Assembly (NCBI RefSeq): GCF_008370345.1
Contig: NZ_VTUU01000002.1
Location: 1-64,000, forward strand
DNA length: 64,000 nucleotides
Source of the DNA: Marinobacter salinexigens
Lineage (GTDB): Bacteria; Pseudomonadota; Gammaproteobacteria; Pseudomonadales; Oleiphilaceae
Reading direction: 5' to 3'
Below, piece after piece: positions 55,188 to 64,000 of the stretch. A program made the translations under genes and the position numbers. Numbering within the stretch: position 1 is the first letter of the stretch; every line of letters begins with the position of its first letter. The notes under the pieces were generated by a model. It searched no databases. It was not told the origin of the DNA and saw nothing but the letters and a program-made list of their open reading frames with translations.

Positions 55188-55191
55188 CTCC

Positions 55192-56958
55192 ATGGAGTGG
55201 CAGGGCATACTGACGCTGATAACGCTGCTTGCGGTGTTATCAGCGCTTGCGCTTTCCCGGATTTCGGCGGACCTGATTCTGATGGCGGCACTGGCGTTTC
55301 TGTTAGTGTCCGGAATATTGGTGCCTGCTGAAGCACTGGCGGGCTTTGGTAACCCGGGCGTGATTACCATCGCGACTCTCTATGTGGTTGCGGCAGGGCT
55401 CAAGGAGACCGGGGCAGTGCAATGGGTAGCCAGGCGTCTGCTTGGCCACCCGAAAACCGAGAAGGGTGCACAACTGCGAATGGTGGCGCCTACGGGGATT
55501 CTAAGTGGGTTTATGAACAACACCGCTGTGGTCGCCATGTTCATTCCTGCTATTCAGGACTGGGCACAACGGCTCGGGATTCCCGCCTCCAAGCTTCTTC
55601 TTCCCCTCAGTTACGCCGCCATTCTGGGGGGCACCTGTACGCTGATCGGCACCAGCACCAACCTGGTGGTGGACGGCATGTTGCAGAGCCGGCTGGGCAT
55701 TCATCTTGGCTTGTTCGAGTTGGCCTGGGTGGGTGTTCCATTGCTGCTGGTGGGCGGCGTTTTCCTGGTTTTGTTTGCTTCGAAGCTGTTGCCAGACCGC
55801 GGTGGCGTTACGGAAGAGCTGGATCAGGTTCGTGAGTATGGCGTAGAAGTTGAGGTGATGAGTCCCGGCCCGCTGGTCGGCAAGACCATTGCCGAAGCCG
55901 GGCTGCGGGCTCTGAATTACGGCTACCTCACCGAAATCGACCGGGGTGGCCGGTTGATTACGGCGGTTGAGCCCGATCGGACCTTGCAACCGGGCGACAA
56001 GCTCTATTTTGTGGGTGCGCCCGAGTGTGCCAGTGAACTGCGTCGTATTCAGGGATTAAAGCCCGCCAACGGAAGCGTGCACAAACTGGCGGTCGAGAAC
56101 CACCAGCGGTGTCTGGTGGAAGTGGTGCTTGGGCCCGAATTTCCGGCACTGAACCGCACCATCCGGGACAGTAAGTTCCGTACCCGGTTCAATGCGGTCA
56201 TCCTGTCGCTTTCCAGAGAAGGTAAGCGGGTGCCTGGTAAGCTGGGGGATATTACCTTCCGTATGGGGGATACCCTGCTGCTGGAAGCCAGCCACCAGTT
56301 TGTAGAGCAGTACCGGTTCCGCCGGGACTTTCTGCTGGTGAGTGCGTTGAACGACTCCACTCCGCCAGATTTCCACAAAGCCCCAAGGGCTCTGGGAATC
56401 CTCGGGCTGATGGTGCTGGCCAGTGCGTCTGGGCTGTTGCAGATTATGGAAGCGGCTTTCCTGGCTGCTGGCGCAATGATTATGTCCGGTTGTATTACCG
56501 CAAGCCGGGCCCGGCGCAGTGTGGATCTGCCGGTGCTGGTGGTGATTGCCGCATCCTTTGCGCTGGGCAATGCCATGACGGTGACGGGCGCCGCCGAATG
56601 GATCGCTCAGGGACTGCTCGGCTTTGGGCCGCTTTCTCCGTGGGTTGCCCTGGCGCTGGTGTATCTGCTTACGGCGCTGTTCACGGAAGTGATCACCAAC
56701 AATGCTGCTGCGGTCCTGATGTTTCCGATTGCCCTGGCGCTGTCAGAACAGCTGGGTGTGCAGTTCCTGCCGTTTGCTGTTGCGGTGATGTTTGCTGCAT
56801 CGGCGTCGTTCATTACCCCGCTGGGATACCAGACCAATCTCATGGTTTATGGCCCGGGGCGGTATCAGTTCACCGATTACGTTCGTATCGGTTTCCCATT
56901 GTCAATGCTGGTGGCGATTGTGGCCATTGGGTTGATTCCTCTGTTTTGGGGGTTTTAG
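55192..56958 (+). CDS. SLC13-family permease with two RCK_C domains
   Basis: The 588-residue protein has membrane spans at both ends around two cytosolic RCK_C/TrkA_C-like domains (about residues 215-285 and 300-385). The N-half contains GILSGFMNNTAVVAMFIP and GGTCTLIGTSTNLVVDG, and the C-half EVITNNAAAVLMFPIAL, the paired ion-binding motifs of the SLC13/CitMHS-like family. Placed directly after cysDNC, it most likely imports sulfate. Sulfate specificity is an inference. Start ATG 55192. Confidence 0.88.
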   Translation: MEWQGILTLITLLAVLSALALSRISADLILMAALAFLLVSGILVPAEALAGFGNPGVITIATLYVVAAGLKETGAVQWVARRLLGHPKTEKGAQLRMVAPTGILSGFMNNTAVVAMFIPAIQDWAQRLGIPASKLLLPLSYAAILGGTCTLIGTSTNLVVDGMLQSRLGIHLGLFELAWVGVPLLLVGGVFLVLFASKLLPDRGGVTEELDQVREYGVEVEVMSPGPLVGKTIAEAGLRALNYGYLTEIDRGGRLITAVEPDRTLQPGDKLYFVGAPECASELRRIQGLKPANGSVHKLAVENHQRCLVEVVLGPEFPALNRTIRDSKFRTRFNAVILSLSREGKRVPGKLGDITFRMGDTLLLEASHQFVEQYRFRRDFLLVSALNDSTPPDFHKAPRALGILGLMVLASASGLLQIMEAAFLAAGAMIMSGCITASRARRSVDLPVLVVIAASFALGNAMTVTGAAEWIAQGLLGFGPLSPWVALALVYLLTALFTEVITNNAAAVLMFPIALALSEQLGVQFLPFAVAVMFAASASFITPLGYQTNLMVYGPGRYQFTDYVRIGFPLSMLVAIVAIGLIPLFWGF

Positions 56959-56980
56959 GCGCTGCCTTTACCCCCGGTAA

Positions 56981-57009
56981 CTGAAATTTCCTTCCGATTG
57001 GCGTAGAAT
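56981..57009 (+). promoter_or_regulatory. Candidate sigma70 promoter for the second operon
   Basis: CTGAAA (56981-56986), 17 bp, TAGAAT (57004-57009) lie just after the permease gene. They give a leader of about 140 nt containing the second ops element. The -10 context TAGAATCG equals that of the capsule promoter at 11386. A GGGGGT/ACCCCC stem flanks the permease stop, around 56948-56975, and could end the upstream transcript. Confidence 0.5.
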
Positions 57010-57082
57010 CGCGCCGTTTTTAATCTTTCGTTTGCATTTGTCATGCTTTCCACCGCGATCGCTGGTGCAGTAGCGCCTGATT

Positions 57083-57114
57083 ACACTGATCCTGGTAGGT
57101 GGGGCGGTAGCGTG
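57083..57114 (+). promoter_or_regulatory. ops/JUMPstart element, second copy
   Basis: The ops core GGCGGTAGCGTG sits at 57103-57114. ACACTG at 57083 and the CCTGGT-GGTGG block before the core match the first copy at 11508-11540, with one base less spacing. It lies in the untranslated leader 42 bp before the first gene, the usual place. RfaH encoded at 10781 is the expected partner. Confidence 0.92.
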
Positions 57115-57155
57115 TTCGGATAGGTGCAAGCCTGATGCAGGGATAAATTGCTGAA

Positions 57156-57911
57156 ATGAATCAGGAACGTGATCAAAGTTATAGTGAGATCTCCCTGGTA
57201 GATCTTGCCACTATCTTCGTGCGCCGGATCTGGCTATTCGTCGTTGTTTTAGGGGTGTTTGTTGCAGCAGGAATTGCAGTAGCTCTTCTTCAACCGGAGC
57301 AGTACGCCTACGTGAGCCTGTACCAGATTGCTGAAAAAGCAACAGAGGAACCGGTGGAGACCCCGGAGCGCGTGATTGCAGTTTTGCAATCCCACGAACT
57401 TCCTCTTTTAGAGACTTCCTACAAATCTGAGCGTGGAGAGCGTCTTCCCTTTTCTGTGCGGTTTAGTAATCCTGAGGGGACGAGCCTGGTCAGAATATCG
57501 TCAGAGGCGGAGCGTCGCATCGCTTCAGACGTAAAGGCCATTCACTCGGCCCTGATCCAACGACTAAGTGAAAAGGATAATCGGCTTATGGGCGTTATCA
57601 GGGGCGGTCTTGAGAATCGAATTGCGTCTGTGTCGACAACTCTGGACTCGCTCAGCAAGGCCCCAGAAGCGGGTCAGGCTGTTGCCGAAGCCATTCGGCA
57701 AAAGGTAGAGCTAGAAGGGATACTTGATGCCCTGAAGCCTGGCGAATCGGTGGTAGTGGCACGGGAAAGTGTCGAAAAAGTAGCTCCTAACCGAAAGCTG
57801 ATCGCAATACTTACCGTAGTACTGGGCTTTGTGGCAGCGTTTGTTGCTGTCTACTTCGCTGAGTTTGCATCTCTGGTCAGAGAAAAGCTGAAAGAACAGA
57901 AGGCTCGATAG
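57156..57911 (+). CDS. wzz: Wzz-family chain-length determinant-like protein
   Basis: The 251-residue protein has a membrane span near each end (about residues 26-45 and 218-240) around a periplasmic, partly helical region. This is the PCP layout, with the usual SLVDLATIFVRRIWLFV opening. It is shorter than most Wzz proteins (about 320-370), so the periplasmic domain is reduced. It probably controls the length of the Wzx/Wzy-made glycan encoded by this operon. Confidence 0.8.
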   Translation: MNQERDQSYSEISLVDLATIFVRRIWLFVVVLGVFVAAGIAVALLQPEQYAYVSLYQIAEKATEEPVETPERVIAVLQSHELPLLETSYKSERGERLPFSVRFSNPEGTSLVRISSEAERRIASDVKAIHSALIQRLSEKDNRLMGVIRGGLENRIASVSTTLDSLSKAPEAGQAVAEAIRQKVELEGILDALKPGESVVVARESVEKVAPNRKLIAILTVVLGFVAAFVAVYFAEFASLVREKLKEQKAR

Positions 57912-57955
57912 TTCATTGACTTCGAGGCTTATGAAACACCCAGATTGAGAGATAA

Positions 57956-58907
<952 letters not shown>

Positions 58908-58928
58908 GATCAATTATTGCTTGCCTCT

Positions 58929-58962
58929 TGTCCTCTCCTCTGAATTGGTGGAAGAGAGGACA
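58929..58962 (+). terminator. Hairpin between wlbA and wbpD
   Basis: TGTCCTCTC (58929-58937) pairs with GAGAGGACA (58954-58962) around a 16-nt loop in the 80-bp gap. It follows closely on the preceding hairpin and lacks a T-run. The pair of stems could set differential expression of wlbA and the genes after it. Confidence 0.4.
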
Positions 58963-58986
58963 TGAAAGACAATTGATGGAGCAAAT

Positions 58987-59562
58987 ATGTCTGTAACCAT
59001 TCATCCCAGTGCTATCGTCGATGAGGGGGCTCAAATCGGCGAAGGTTCTCGAGTTTGGCATTTCGTGCACGTATGCGGTGGAGCCCGGGTTGGTAAGAAT
59101 GTGTCCATGGGCCAGAACGTGTTCATTGGAAACAAAGTAACTATCGGTGACAACTGCAAGATTCAGAACAATGTGTCGGTATACGACAACGTCCATCTTG
59201 AAGACGGCGTGTTCTGTGGCCCGAGCATGGTATTCACAAACGTATACAACCCTCGTTCTCTGATTGAGCGCAAGAGTGAATATCGCGACACACTCGTGAA
59301 GAAGGGTGCAACCTTGGGTGCCAACTGCACGGTAGTGTGTGGTGTCCAAATTGGTGAGTTTGCGTTTGTCGGTGCCGGTGCAGTCATCAACAAGGATGTA
59401 CGTCCCTATGCTCTGATGGTCGGCGTGCCGGCGAGGCATATTGGCTGGATGAGCGAGTTTGGTGAGCAGTTGGATTTGCCCCTTACAGGGGATGCAGAAA
59501 CTGTTTGTAGCCACACCGGCGACAAGTATGTTCTGTCCGGTGGTGTGCTTTCAAAGGCCTGA
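58987..59562 (+). CDS. wbpD: UDP-GlcNAc3N-uronate 3-N-acetyltransferase (WbpD/WlbB)
   Basis: The 191-residue protein is a left-handed beta-helix acetyltransferase with many hexapeptide repeats (for example [20 protein letters not shown] and [19 protein letters not shown]), and the family's catalytic region [17 protein letters not shown]. It acetylates the 3-amino group made by WbpE, giving UDP-GlcNAc(3NAc)A. Confidence 0.92.
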   Translation: MSVTIHPSAIVDEGAQIGEGSRVWHFVHVCGGARVGKNVSMGQNVFIGNKVTIGDNCKIQNNVSVYDNVHLEDGVFCGPSMVFTNVYNPRSLIERKSEYRDTLVKKGATLGANCTVVCGVQIGEFAFVGAGAVINKDVRPYALMVGVPARHIGWMSEFGEQLDLPLTGDAETVCSHTGDKYVLSGGVLSKA

Positions 59563-59631
59563 CCGGGTTCAGGTGACAACACTCATTGTGAATATCAGCG
59601 AATTTCGCAGCTAGAAAAGGTTATCGTCAAT

Positions 59632-60711
59632 ATGCAATTCGTAGACTTGGCTGCCCAACAGGCAAGAATCAAAGAAAAGCTTGATGCCAATATCCGGAAC
59701 GTTCTTAGTCATGGAAAGTACATCCTCGGGCCGGAGGTCGCTGAACTCGAAGAAAAGCTGGCCGCGTTCGCGGGTACAAAGCACTGTATAACGGTAGCTA
59801 ACGGTACAGATGCTTTGCAGATTGCTCAGATGGCTCTTGGCGTCGGCCACGGGGATGAGGTGATAGTGCCGGGGTTTAGCTATATCGCAACTGCTGAAAC
59901 TCCTGCGGTGCTTGGCGCTAAGCCAGTGTATGTAGATGTAGACCCGAAGACATACAACCTGGACGTCAGCAAGCTTGAGGCAGCTATCACGCCACGTACG
60001 AAAGCGATCATTCCTGTATCACTGTACGGACAGTGTGCTGACTTTGACGCTATTAATTCAATCGCAGATAGGCATGGGATCCCTGTTATCGAGGATGGTG
60101 CGCAGAGCTTTGGTGCAACATACAAAGGGCGGAACTCCTGTAACCTGAGTGCCATTGGCTGCACGAGCTTTTTTCCGTCTAAACCTCTGGGTTGCTATGG
60201 TGACGGTGGGGCAATTTTTACCAATGACGAGGAGTTGGCGGTTGTTTTGCGCCAGATTGCTCGACATGGGCAGGACCGTCGCTACCACCACCTTCGTGTT
60301 GGGGTTAATAGCCGCTTAGATACGCTTCAGGCAGCAATCCTTTTGCCTAAGCTGGAAATCCTTGCTGAAGAAGTTGAATTGCGTAATCAGGCCGCGCAGC
60401 GGTACACGCAATTATTTGATGATGCGGGTATCGAAACAACGCCATTTGTTGAAGCCCATAATGTCTCCGCCTGGGCGCAATATACCCTCCAAGTTGAAAA
60501 TCGCGGAGCAATACAGGACAAACTACAATCCGAGGGTATTCCGACAGCGGTCCATTACCCGATACCTCTGAATAAACAGCCAGCGGTCGCAGATGGCAGT
60601 GTCAAGTTACCGGTTGGCGACGCGGTGGCGGAGGTTGTCATGAGTTTGCCAATGCACCCGTATATCACTGAGGAAGAGCAGAAGAGTGTTGTGAGAGCGT
60701 TAACGAAGTGA
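59632..60711 (+). CDS. wbpE: PLP-dependent 3-aminotransferase (WbpE/WlbC)
   Basis: The 359-residue DegT/DnrJ-family aminotransferase has the PLP lysine in SFFPSKPLGCYGDGGA, plus IEDGAQSFGATYKGR and RHGQDRRYHHLRVGVNSRLD. It aminates the 3-keto sugar produced by WlbA, between the dehydrogenase and acetyltransferase steps. The stop overlaps the next gene's GTG (GTGA). Confidence 0.94.
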   Translation: MQFVDLAAQQARIKEKLDANIRNVLSHGKYILGPEVAELEEKLAAFAGTKHCITVANGTDALQIAQMALGVGHGDEVIVPGFSYIATAETPAVLGAKPVYVDVDPKTYNLDVSKLEAAITPRTKAIIPVSLYGQCADFDAINSIADRHGIPVIEDGAQSFGATYKGRNSCNLSAIGCTSFFPSKPLGCYGDGGAIFTNDEELAVVLRQIARHGQDRRYHHLRVGVNSRLDTLQAAILLPKLEILAEEVELRNQAAQRYTQLFDDAGIETTPFVEAHNVSAWAQYTLQVENRGAIQDKLQSEGIPTAVHYPIPLNKQPAVADGSVKLPVGDAVAEVVMSLPMHPYITEEEQKSVVRALTK

Positions 60712-62564
60712 GTGCTCTGAAGTACCGTTCTGACGTCCAGGGATTAAGAGCCATTGCGGTGTTAGCTGTGATGGTTTTTCACCTGAATCCGTCTTGGATG
60801 CCCGGCGGTTTTATCGGGGTCGACGTGTTTTTTGTGATCTCCGGCTTTTTGATTACGTCGATTCTGATAAAGATGAAAAATCAGCCCGATTTCAGTCTGG
60901 CCGGTACTTTGAGGTACTTTTATACCAGTCGTTTCAAGCGAATCGCACCCGCTTATTTTGCAACGCTTCTGGTAGTGACACTTGTCGCTGCGACACTTTT
61001 TCTGCCCTCTGATTTTGCGACGTACAAAAATGGTCTGGAAAAGGCTGCGTGGTTTTTCAGTAATGATTATTTTGCCAATTTCGGAGATTACTTTGCTCCA
61101 TCCAGCCATGAACAGCCACTACTGCATACATGGTCATTGGCGGTAGAAATACAGTTTTATCTGCTGGCACCTTTGCTCATTCTGTTATTGTCCCAAAAGT
61201 ATGTTAAGTGGGTACTGGCTGTCCTTTTGGTTGGCTTCGTTCTGTTGTCAGAGTATAGGTTACGAGTTACGGGGGTTGAACAGGCAACGTATTATAGCTT
61301 GTACGCTCGGTTACCAGAATTCTTCGCAGGTTGCCTGGCGGCGTTTTACCAATCCGATTTCCGGCGGAAATCCATACCCGGAGGCGGGGCGCTGGGTTTG
61401 CTTTTGATTATATCAGCAGCTTTAGCCCAACCTTCGCTGGGACATTTCCCGGGAATGCCGGTTTTAGTGCCTATTGTTGGCAGTGTTTTACTTCTGATCT
61501 CCAGCAAAGAAACAATCGCGAGCAAAATTCTTTCCACCAAGGCGCTTCTGTGGATAGGTACATTGTCATATTCCCTGTACCTGTGGCACTGGCCCGTACT
61601 GGCCTTTATCCGATACTTCACGGGTGCTGATGTGCTGGATATAACATTCACTCTTTTGTTTGTTCTGATGACTTTTGGCTTGTCGATGATTTCTTATTAT
61701 TGGGTGGAACGCCCACTGAGATCACGGACCACGGGGAAAAAGCAACTTGTGGGATGGGCCATATTAGTGGCTGCTATGTTGGGAACGTCGCAAACTATGG
61801 CCAAGGTCAATGACGCTTTTAGTCCCCCATTGCTCGATATCGAGTACCGCCGATATGCCGATCCTGCAACAATCTGCCACGGAAAAGTGATTTCAGATTG
61901 CATTCGCGGTGATAAGCTGAGCTCGCGGGAAATACTGGTTCTCGGTGATTCTCATGGGGCAATGCTTAATTCTTTTTTTGATGCGGTCGGCAAAGATTTT
62001 GAGTTCAAGGCGAGGGTGATAACCGCTAGTGGTTGTTTAACAATACCCGGCTTCGATTACTGGCGTATCGCAGAGTGGGCTCAGAATGATTGCATAAGGC
62101 AGATCAAAGAAGGGGAAAAGTATATTGGCGAGGTTTCTACCGTGGTGTTGGTTGGTAAATGGCGCTATCACGTTCCCAATTCGGAGTTTATGGAAGCGTT
62201 GTCGGACTTTTTAAAAGTCATGGATTCGAATGGGAAGTCCGTTGTCATTTTGTCCCAGATCCCAATGTTTACCCAGAGTGCTCTCAGGGCTAGGCGGTTC
62301 AAAGCGTTGGGTACGGACGGAAGTCTGGAAAAGGACCCTGCTTACCTGTCTGCTAATAAGAAAGTCGAAGCGTTGGTTGCAGAATATGCCAATGCTCGAT
62401 ATGTCGATTTAAGCAATCTTCCGCTCTTTGATGACGCCCCCTTCTATCATAACAATTTGATTTACAAGGATCGGCACCACCTTAACGAAGTAGGGGCTCA
62501 GGCTTATGCGCAGGATGCTATACGTTATCTGTCAGGTCCTGAAGGGAGTTCATCGGCGTTTTAA
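60708..62564 (+). CDS. Acyltransferase 3 with C-terminal SGNH domain (OafA-like)
   Basis: The 618-residue protein starts at GTG 60708 with KYRSDVQGLRAIAVLAVMVFHLN. It then has HLGV-like GGFIGVDVFFVISGFLI and about 10 membrane spans, typical of acyltransferase 3. The periplasmic C-terminal part has GDSHGAMLNSFFDAV and DRHHLNEVGAQ, the SGNH catalytic blocks. OafA-type proteins O-acetylate surface glycans in the periplasm. It sits in the Wzx/Wzy-type operon, so it probably acetylates that glycan. Confidence 0.93.
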   Translation: MSALKYRSDVQGLRAIAVLAVMVFHLNPSWMPGGFIGVDVFFVISGFLITSILIKMKNQPDFSLAGTLRYFYTSRFKRIAPAYFATLLVVTLVAATLFLPSDFATYKNGLEKAAWFFSNDYFANFGDYFAPSSHEQPLLHTWSLAVEIQFYLLAPLLILLLSQKYVKWVLAVLLVGFVLLSEYRLRVTGVEQATYYSLYARLPEFFAGCLAAFYQSDFRRKSIPGGGALGLLLIISAALAQPSLGHFPGMPVLVPIVGSVLLLISSKETIASKILSTKALLWIGTLSYSLYLWHWPVLAFIRYFTGADVLDITFTLLFVLMTFGLSMISYYWVERPLRSRTTGKKQLVGWAILVAAMLGTSQTMAKVNDAFSPPLLDIEYRRYADPATICHGKVISDCIRGDKLSSREILVLGDSHGAMLNSFFDAVGKDFEFKARVITASGCLTIPGFDYWRIAEWAQNDCIRQIKEGEKYIGEVSTVVLVGKWRYHVPNSEFMEALSDFLKVMDSNGKSVVILSQIPMFTQSALRARRFKALGTDGSLEKDPAYLSANKKVEALVAEYANARYVDLSNLPLFDDAPFYHNNLIYKDRHHLNEVGAQAYAQDAIRYLSGPEGSSSAF

Positions 62565-62616
62565 GGTGCTCCCCTTTTGCCGAGAAAGTGGTAAAGCAGG
62601 ACGAGTATAGCTCTAA

Positions 62617-63909
62617 GTGTTGAGGCAAAGCAGAACTTCCGTGTTGAAAAGACTTTCTGAACATCGCTTTTTTAGGGCTGTGGTGACACTTGCGTCTGCG
62701 AGTGCGGGAGGGCAGTTGATAATGCTGGCGGCCATGCCGCTGCTTACTCGACTGTACGCTCCGGATGCCTTTGGAGTTTTCTCGGTATTTGCTTCAGTCA
62801 TGGGCGTTGTCCTGGTCATATCCAGTTTAAGGTATGAATTGGCGGTTCCCTTGCCAGGAGCACGCAGAAGTGCTCTGCAGCTGCTTTTGATTGCTCTGGT
62901 AATCAATGTTTGCATTTCGTTAATTGCCACAGTTGCAGTTGCCGTGTTTCGCTTTGAAATTGCGAGTTTGGTTGATACACCGTTACTAGCGTCCTATTTA
63001 TGGCTATTGCCACTGGCGATATTGAGTGGCGGCACCTTCAAGGCGTTGAATTATTGGGCAATTCGCAGCAAGGATTATCGCAAAATTGGTGTTACCAAAC
63101 TGACTCAGGCTTGTTCGAATGTAACTGTTCAAATTCTGGGTGGAGTTTCCGGTTTAGGGGCTTTCGGGCTTATTCTGGGTCAGATTTTGGGGCAGTCCGC
63201 TGGAATAACCCGGTTGGCTAAAGGGTTGAGCTTAAATGAGCTAAGGGAGGGGTTTAACAAACTGCGCTCAATGGCTTTGTTTACGCGATACAGTAACTTC
63301 CCCAGGTATGATGCGCCCGCCGCAGCGGTTAACGTGTTGAGCGCTCAGCTTCCGAATGTTGCCATGGCGTTACTGTTTGGGCCAGCAGCAGCAGGCTTTT
63401 ATTATTTGGCAGATAGGGTCTTGGCGGTCCCGATGAGCATCGTAGGCCAGGCTGTGGGGCAGGTCCTGTTCAGCCAGGCAAGAGAAGATTTGGCGTCGGG
63501 GGCATTATTCAAGCGGGTTCTGGGATTGTTGTTAGGGTTGTCAGGGCTGGCTTCCGCGATTTGTTTGGTGGTCACTCTAATTGCTGAGCCTGCTTTTGTT
63601 TTTATTTTTGGTGACGGTTGGAGGGATGCAGGGGTTTTTTCCAGTTGGTTGATACTGGGGTTGTCTGTTCAATTTTTATACTCTCCACTATCTACTGTGC
63701 TGATGGCGACCAATGGGCAGTTGGTCAACCTTTCTATCCATACTCTTCTTTTGCTTCTCAAATTTTCGGCTCTATATGCTGCGTTTATCTTGGACAGTCA
63801 GCTAATTGCAGTTCAATTAATCTCTGGCGCGATGTTCCTGGGTTACGGGGTCGGTATTTTTGTGATTGTGTATCGGGCGCGCGGATATCGTCGTGAGGGT
63901 GTTTCTTGA
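62617..63909 (+). CDS. wzx: Wzx flippase (MATE/PST fold)
   Basis: The 430-residue protein has about 12 membrane spans and the typical AGGQLIMLAAMPLLTRLYAPDAFGVFSVF opening, with a YxFGDGW-like FIFGDGWRDAG loop late on. It should flip undecaprenyl-linked units containing the diacetamido-uronic sugar. The start is TTG 62617 or GTG 62641. Neither has a strong ribosome site. Different in sequence from the flippase at 2581. Confidence 0.88.
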   Translation: MLRQSRTSVLKRLSEHRFFRAVVTLASASAGGQLIMLAAMPLLTRLYAPDAFGVFSVFASVMGVVLVISSLRYELAVPLPGARRSALQLLLIALVINVCISLIATVAVAVFRFEIASLVDTPLLASYLWLLPLAILSGGTFKALNYWAIRSKDYRKIGVTKLTQACSNVTVQILGGVSGLGAFGLILGQILGQSAGITRLAKGLSLNELREGFNKLRSMALFTRYSNFPRYDAPAAAVNVLSAQLPNVAMALLFGPAAAGFYYLADRVLAVPMSIVGQAVGQVLFSQAREDLASGALFKRVLGLLLGLSGLASAICLVVTLIAEPAFVFIFGDGWRDAGVFSSWLILGLSVQFLYSPLSTVLMATNGQLVNLSIHTLLLLLKFSALYAAFILDSQLIAVQLISGAMFLGYGVGIFVIVYRARGYRREGVS

Positions 63910-64000
63910 AGTTAGTGTTTCCGAACTTTGACCATGCTGCGTTAAAGCTATTTTACTTTGTGAGTCTGGTGCTTTTTCGCCTGTCTCTGGATTTCACGTA
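63906..64000 (+). CDS. Start of a membrane protein, cut by the window edge (possible Wzy)
   Basis: TTG 63906 overlaps the wzx stop (TTGA) and opens a frame to the window end: KLVFPNFDHAALKLFYFVSL followed by VLFRLSLDFT. It is hydrophobic from the start, as expected of an O-antigen polymerase or other membrane protein next to wzx. Only 31 codons are visible, so the identity is a guess from position. Confidence 0.45.
   Translation, partial: MKLVFPNFDHAALKLFYFVSLVLFRLSLDFT

Overview
The window is almost entirely a cell-surface polysaccharide region from a gammaproteobacterium. The combination of an RfaH-controlled, KpsMT-type capsule locus with cysDNC, an SLC13 permease and a B-band-like UDP-ManNAc3NAcA gene set, on a moderately GC-rich backbone, suggests a marine genus such as Marinobacter. 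That taxonomic call is an inference, since no rRNA or housekeeping marker is present.

Layout. (1) 1-7736: an AT-rich block that begins with the 3' end of an IS3-family transposase. It holds a glycosyltransferase cut by that IS, the only minus-strand gene (a GT4 enzyme), a Wzx flippase, an AlkP-superfamily phosphoesterase, a pyruvyltransferase-family protein and a GT2 enzyme. It looks like the tail of an O-antigen or exopolysaccharide cluster. (2) 7842-11260: a beta-CASP metallo-beta-lactamase protein, a Fic-like protein lacking the usual catalytic His, cysQ (PAP phosphatase) and rfaH (specialised antiterminator). (3) 11364-51212: a long capsule operon. A promoter and leader with an ops/JUMPstart element open it. 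Then come a YjbH-like protein, two lipoproteins, kpsD/M/T/E, a stand-alone KpsC C-half, glycosyltransferases, rmlBDA, manC, two coiled-coil proteins, a WbdD-like methyltransferase, a beta-sandwich protein, a 1051-residue multi-GT, three sulfotransferases, manB, a 705-residue GT2, rmlC and a full two-domain kpsC. An accessory insert sits before kpsC (a DUF4160/DUF2442 pair, a GT, a ParD-like peptide, and an AAA ATPase with a truncated TOPRIM-like partner). (4) 51253-56958: a DHH phosphoesterase, then cysD-cysN-cysC and an SLC13/RCK permease, i.e. sulfate uptake and PAPS synthesis. (5) 56981-64000: a second operon with its own promoter and a near-identical ops/JUMPstart element. It carries a Wzz-like protein, wlbA, wbpD and wbpE, an acyltransferase with an SGNH domain, a second Wzx and the start of a membrane protein (possibly Wzy).

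How it fits together. RmlABCD supplies dTDP-rhamnose and ManBC supplies GDP-mannose. The Kps proteins build a Kdo-anchored capsule and export it through an ABC transporter. CysDNC makes PAPS for three sulfotransferases, and CysQ clears the PAP they release. RfaH, encoded beside cysQ, probably acts at the two ops elements to carry polymerase through both long operons. The best candidate for an undescribed arrangement is 28042-33605: two long coiled-coil proteins, a WbdD-like methyltransferase and a beta-sandwich protein that could together form a split chain-length and termination device for a sulfated ABC-exported capsule.
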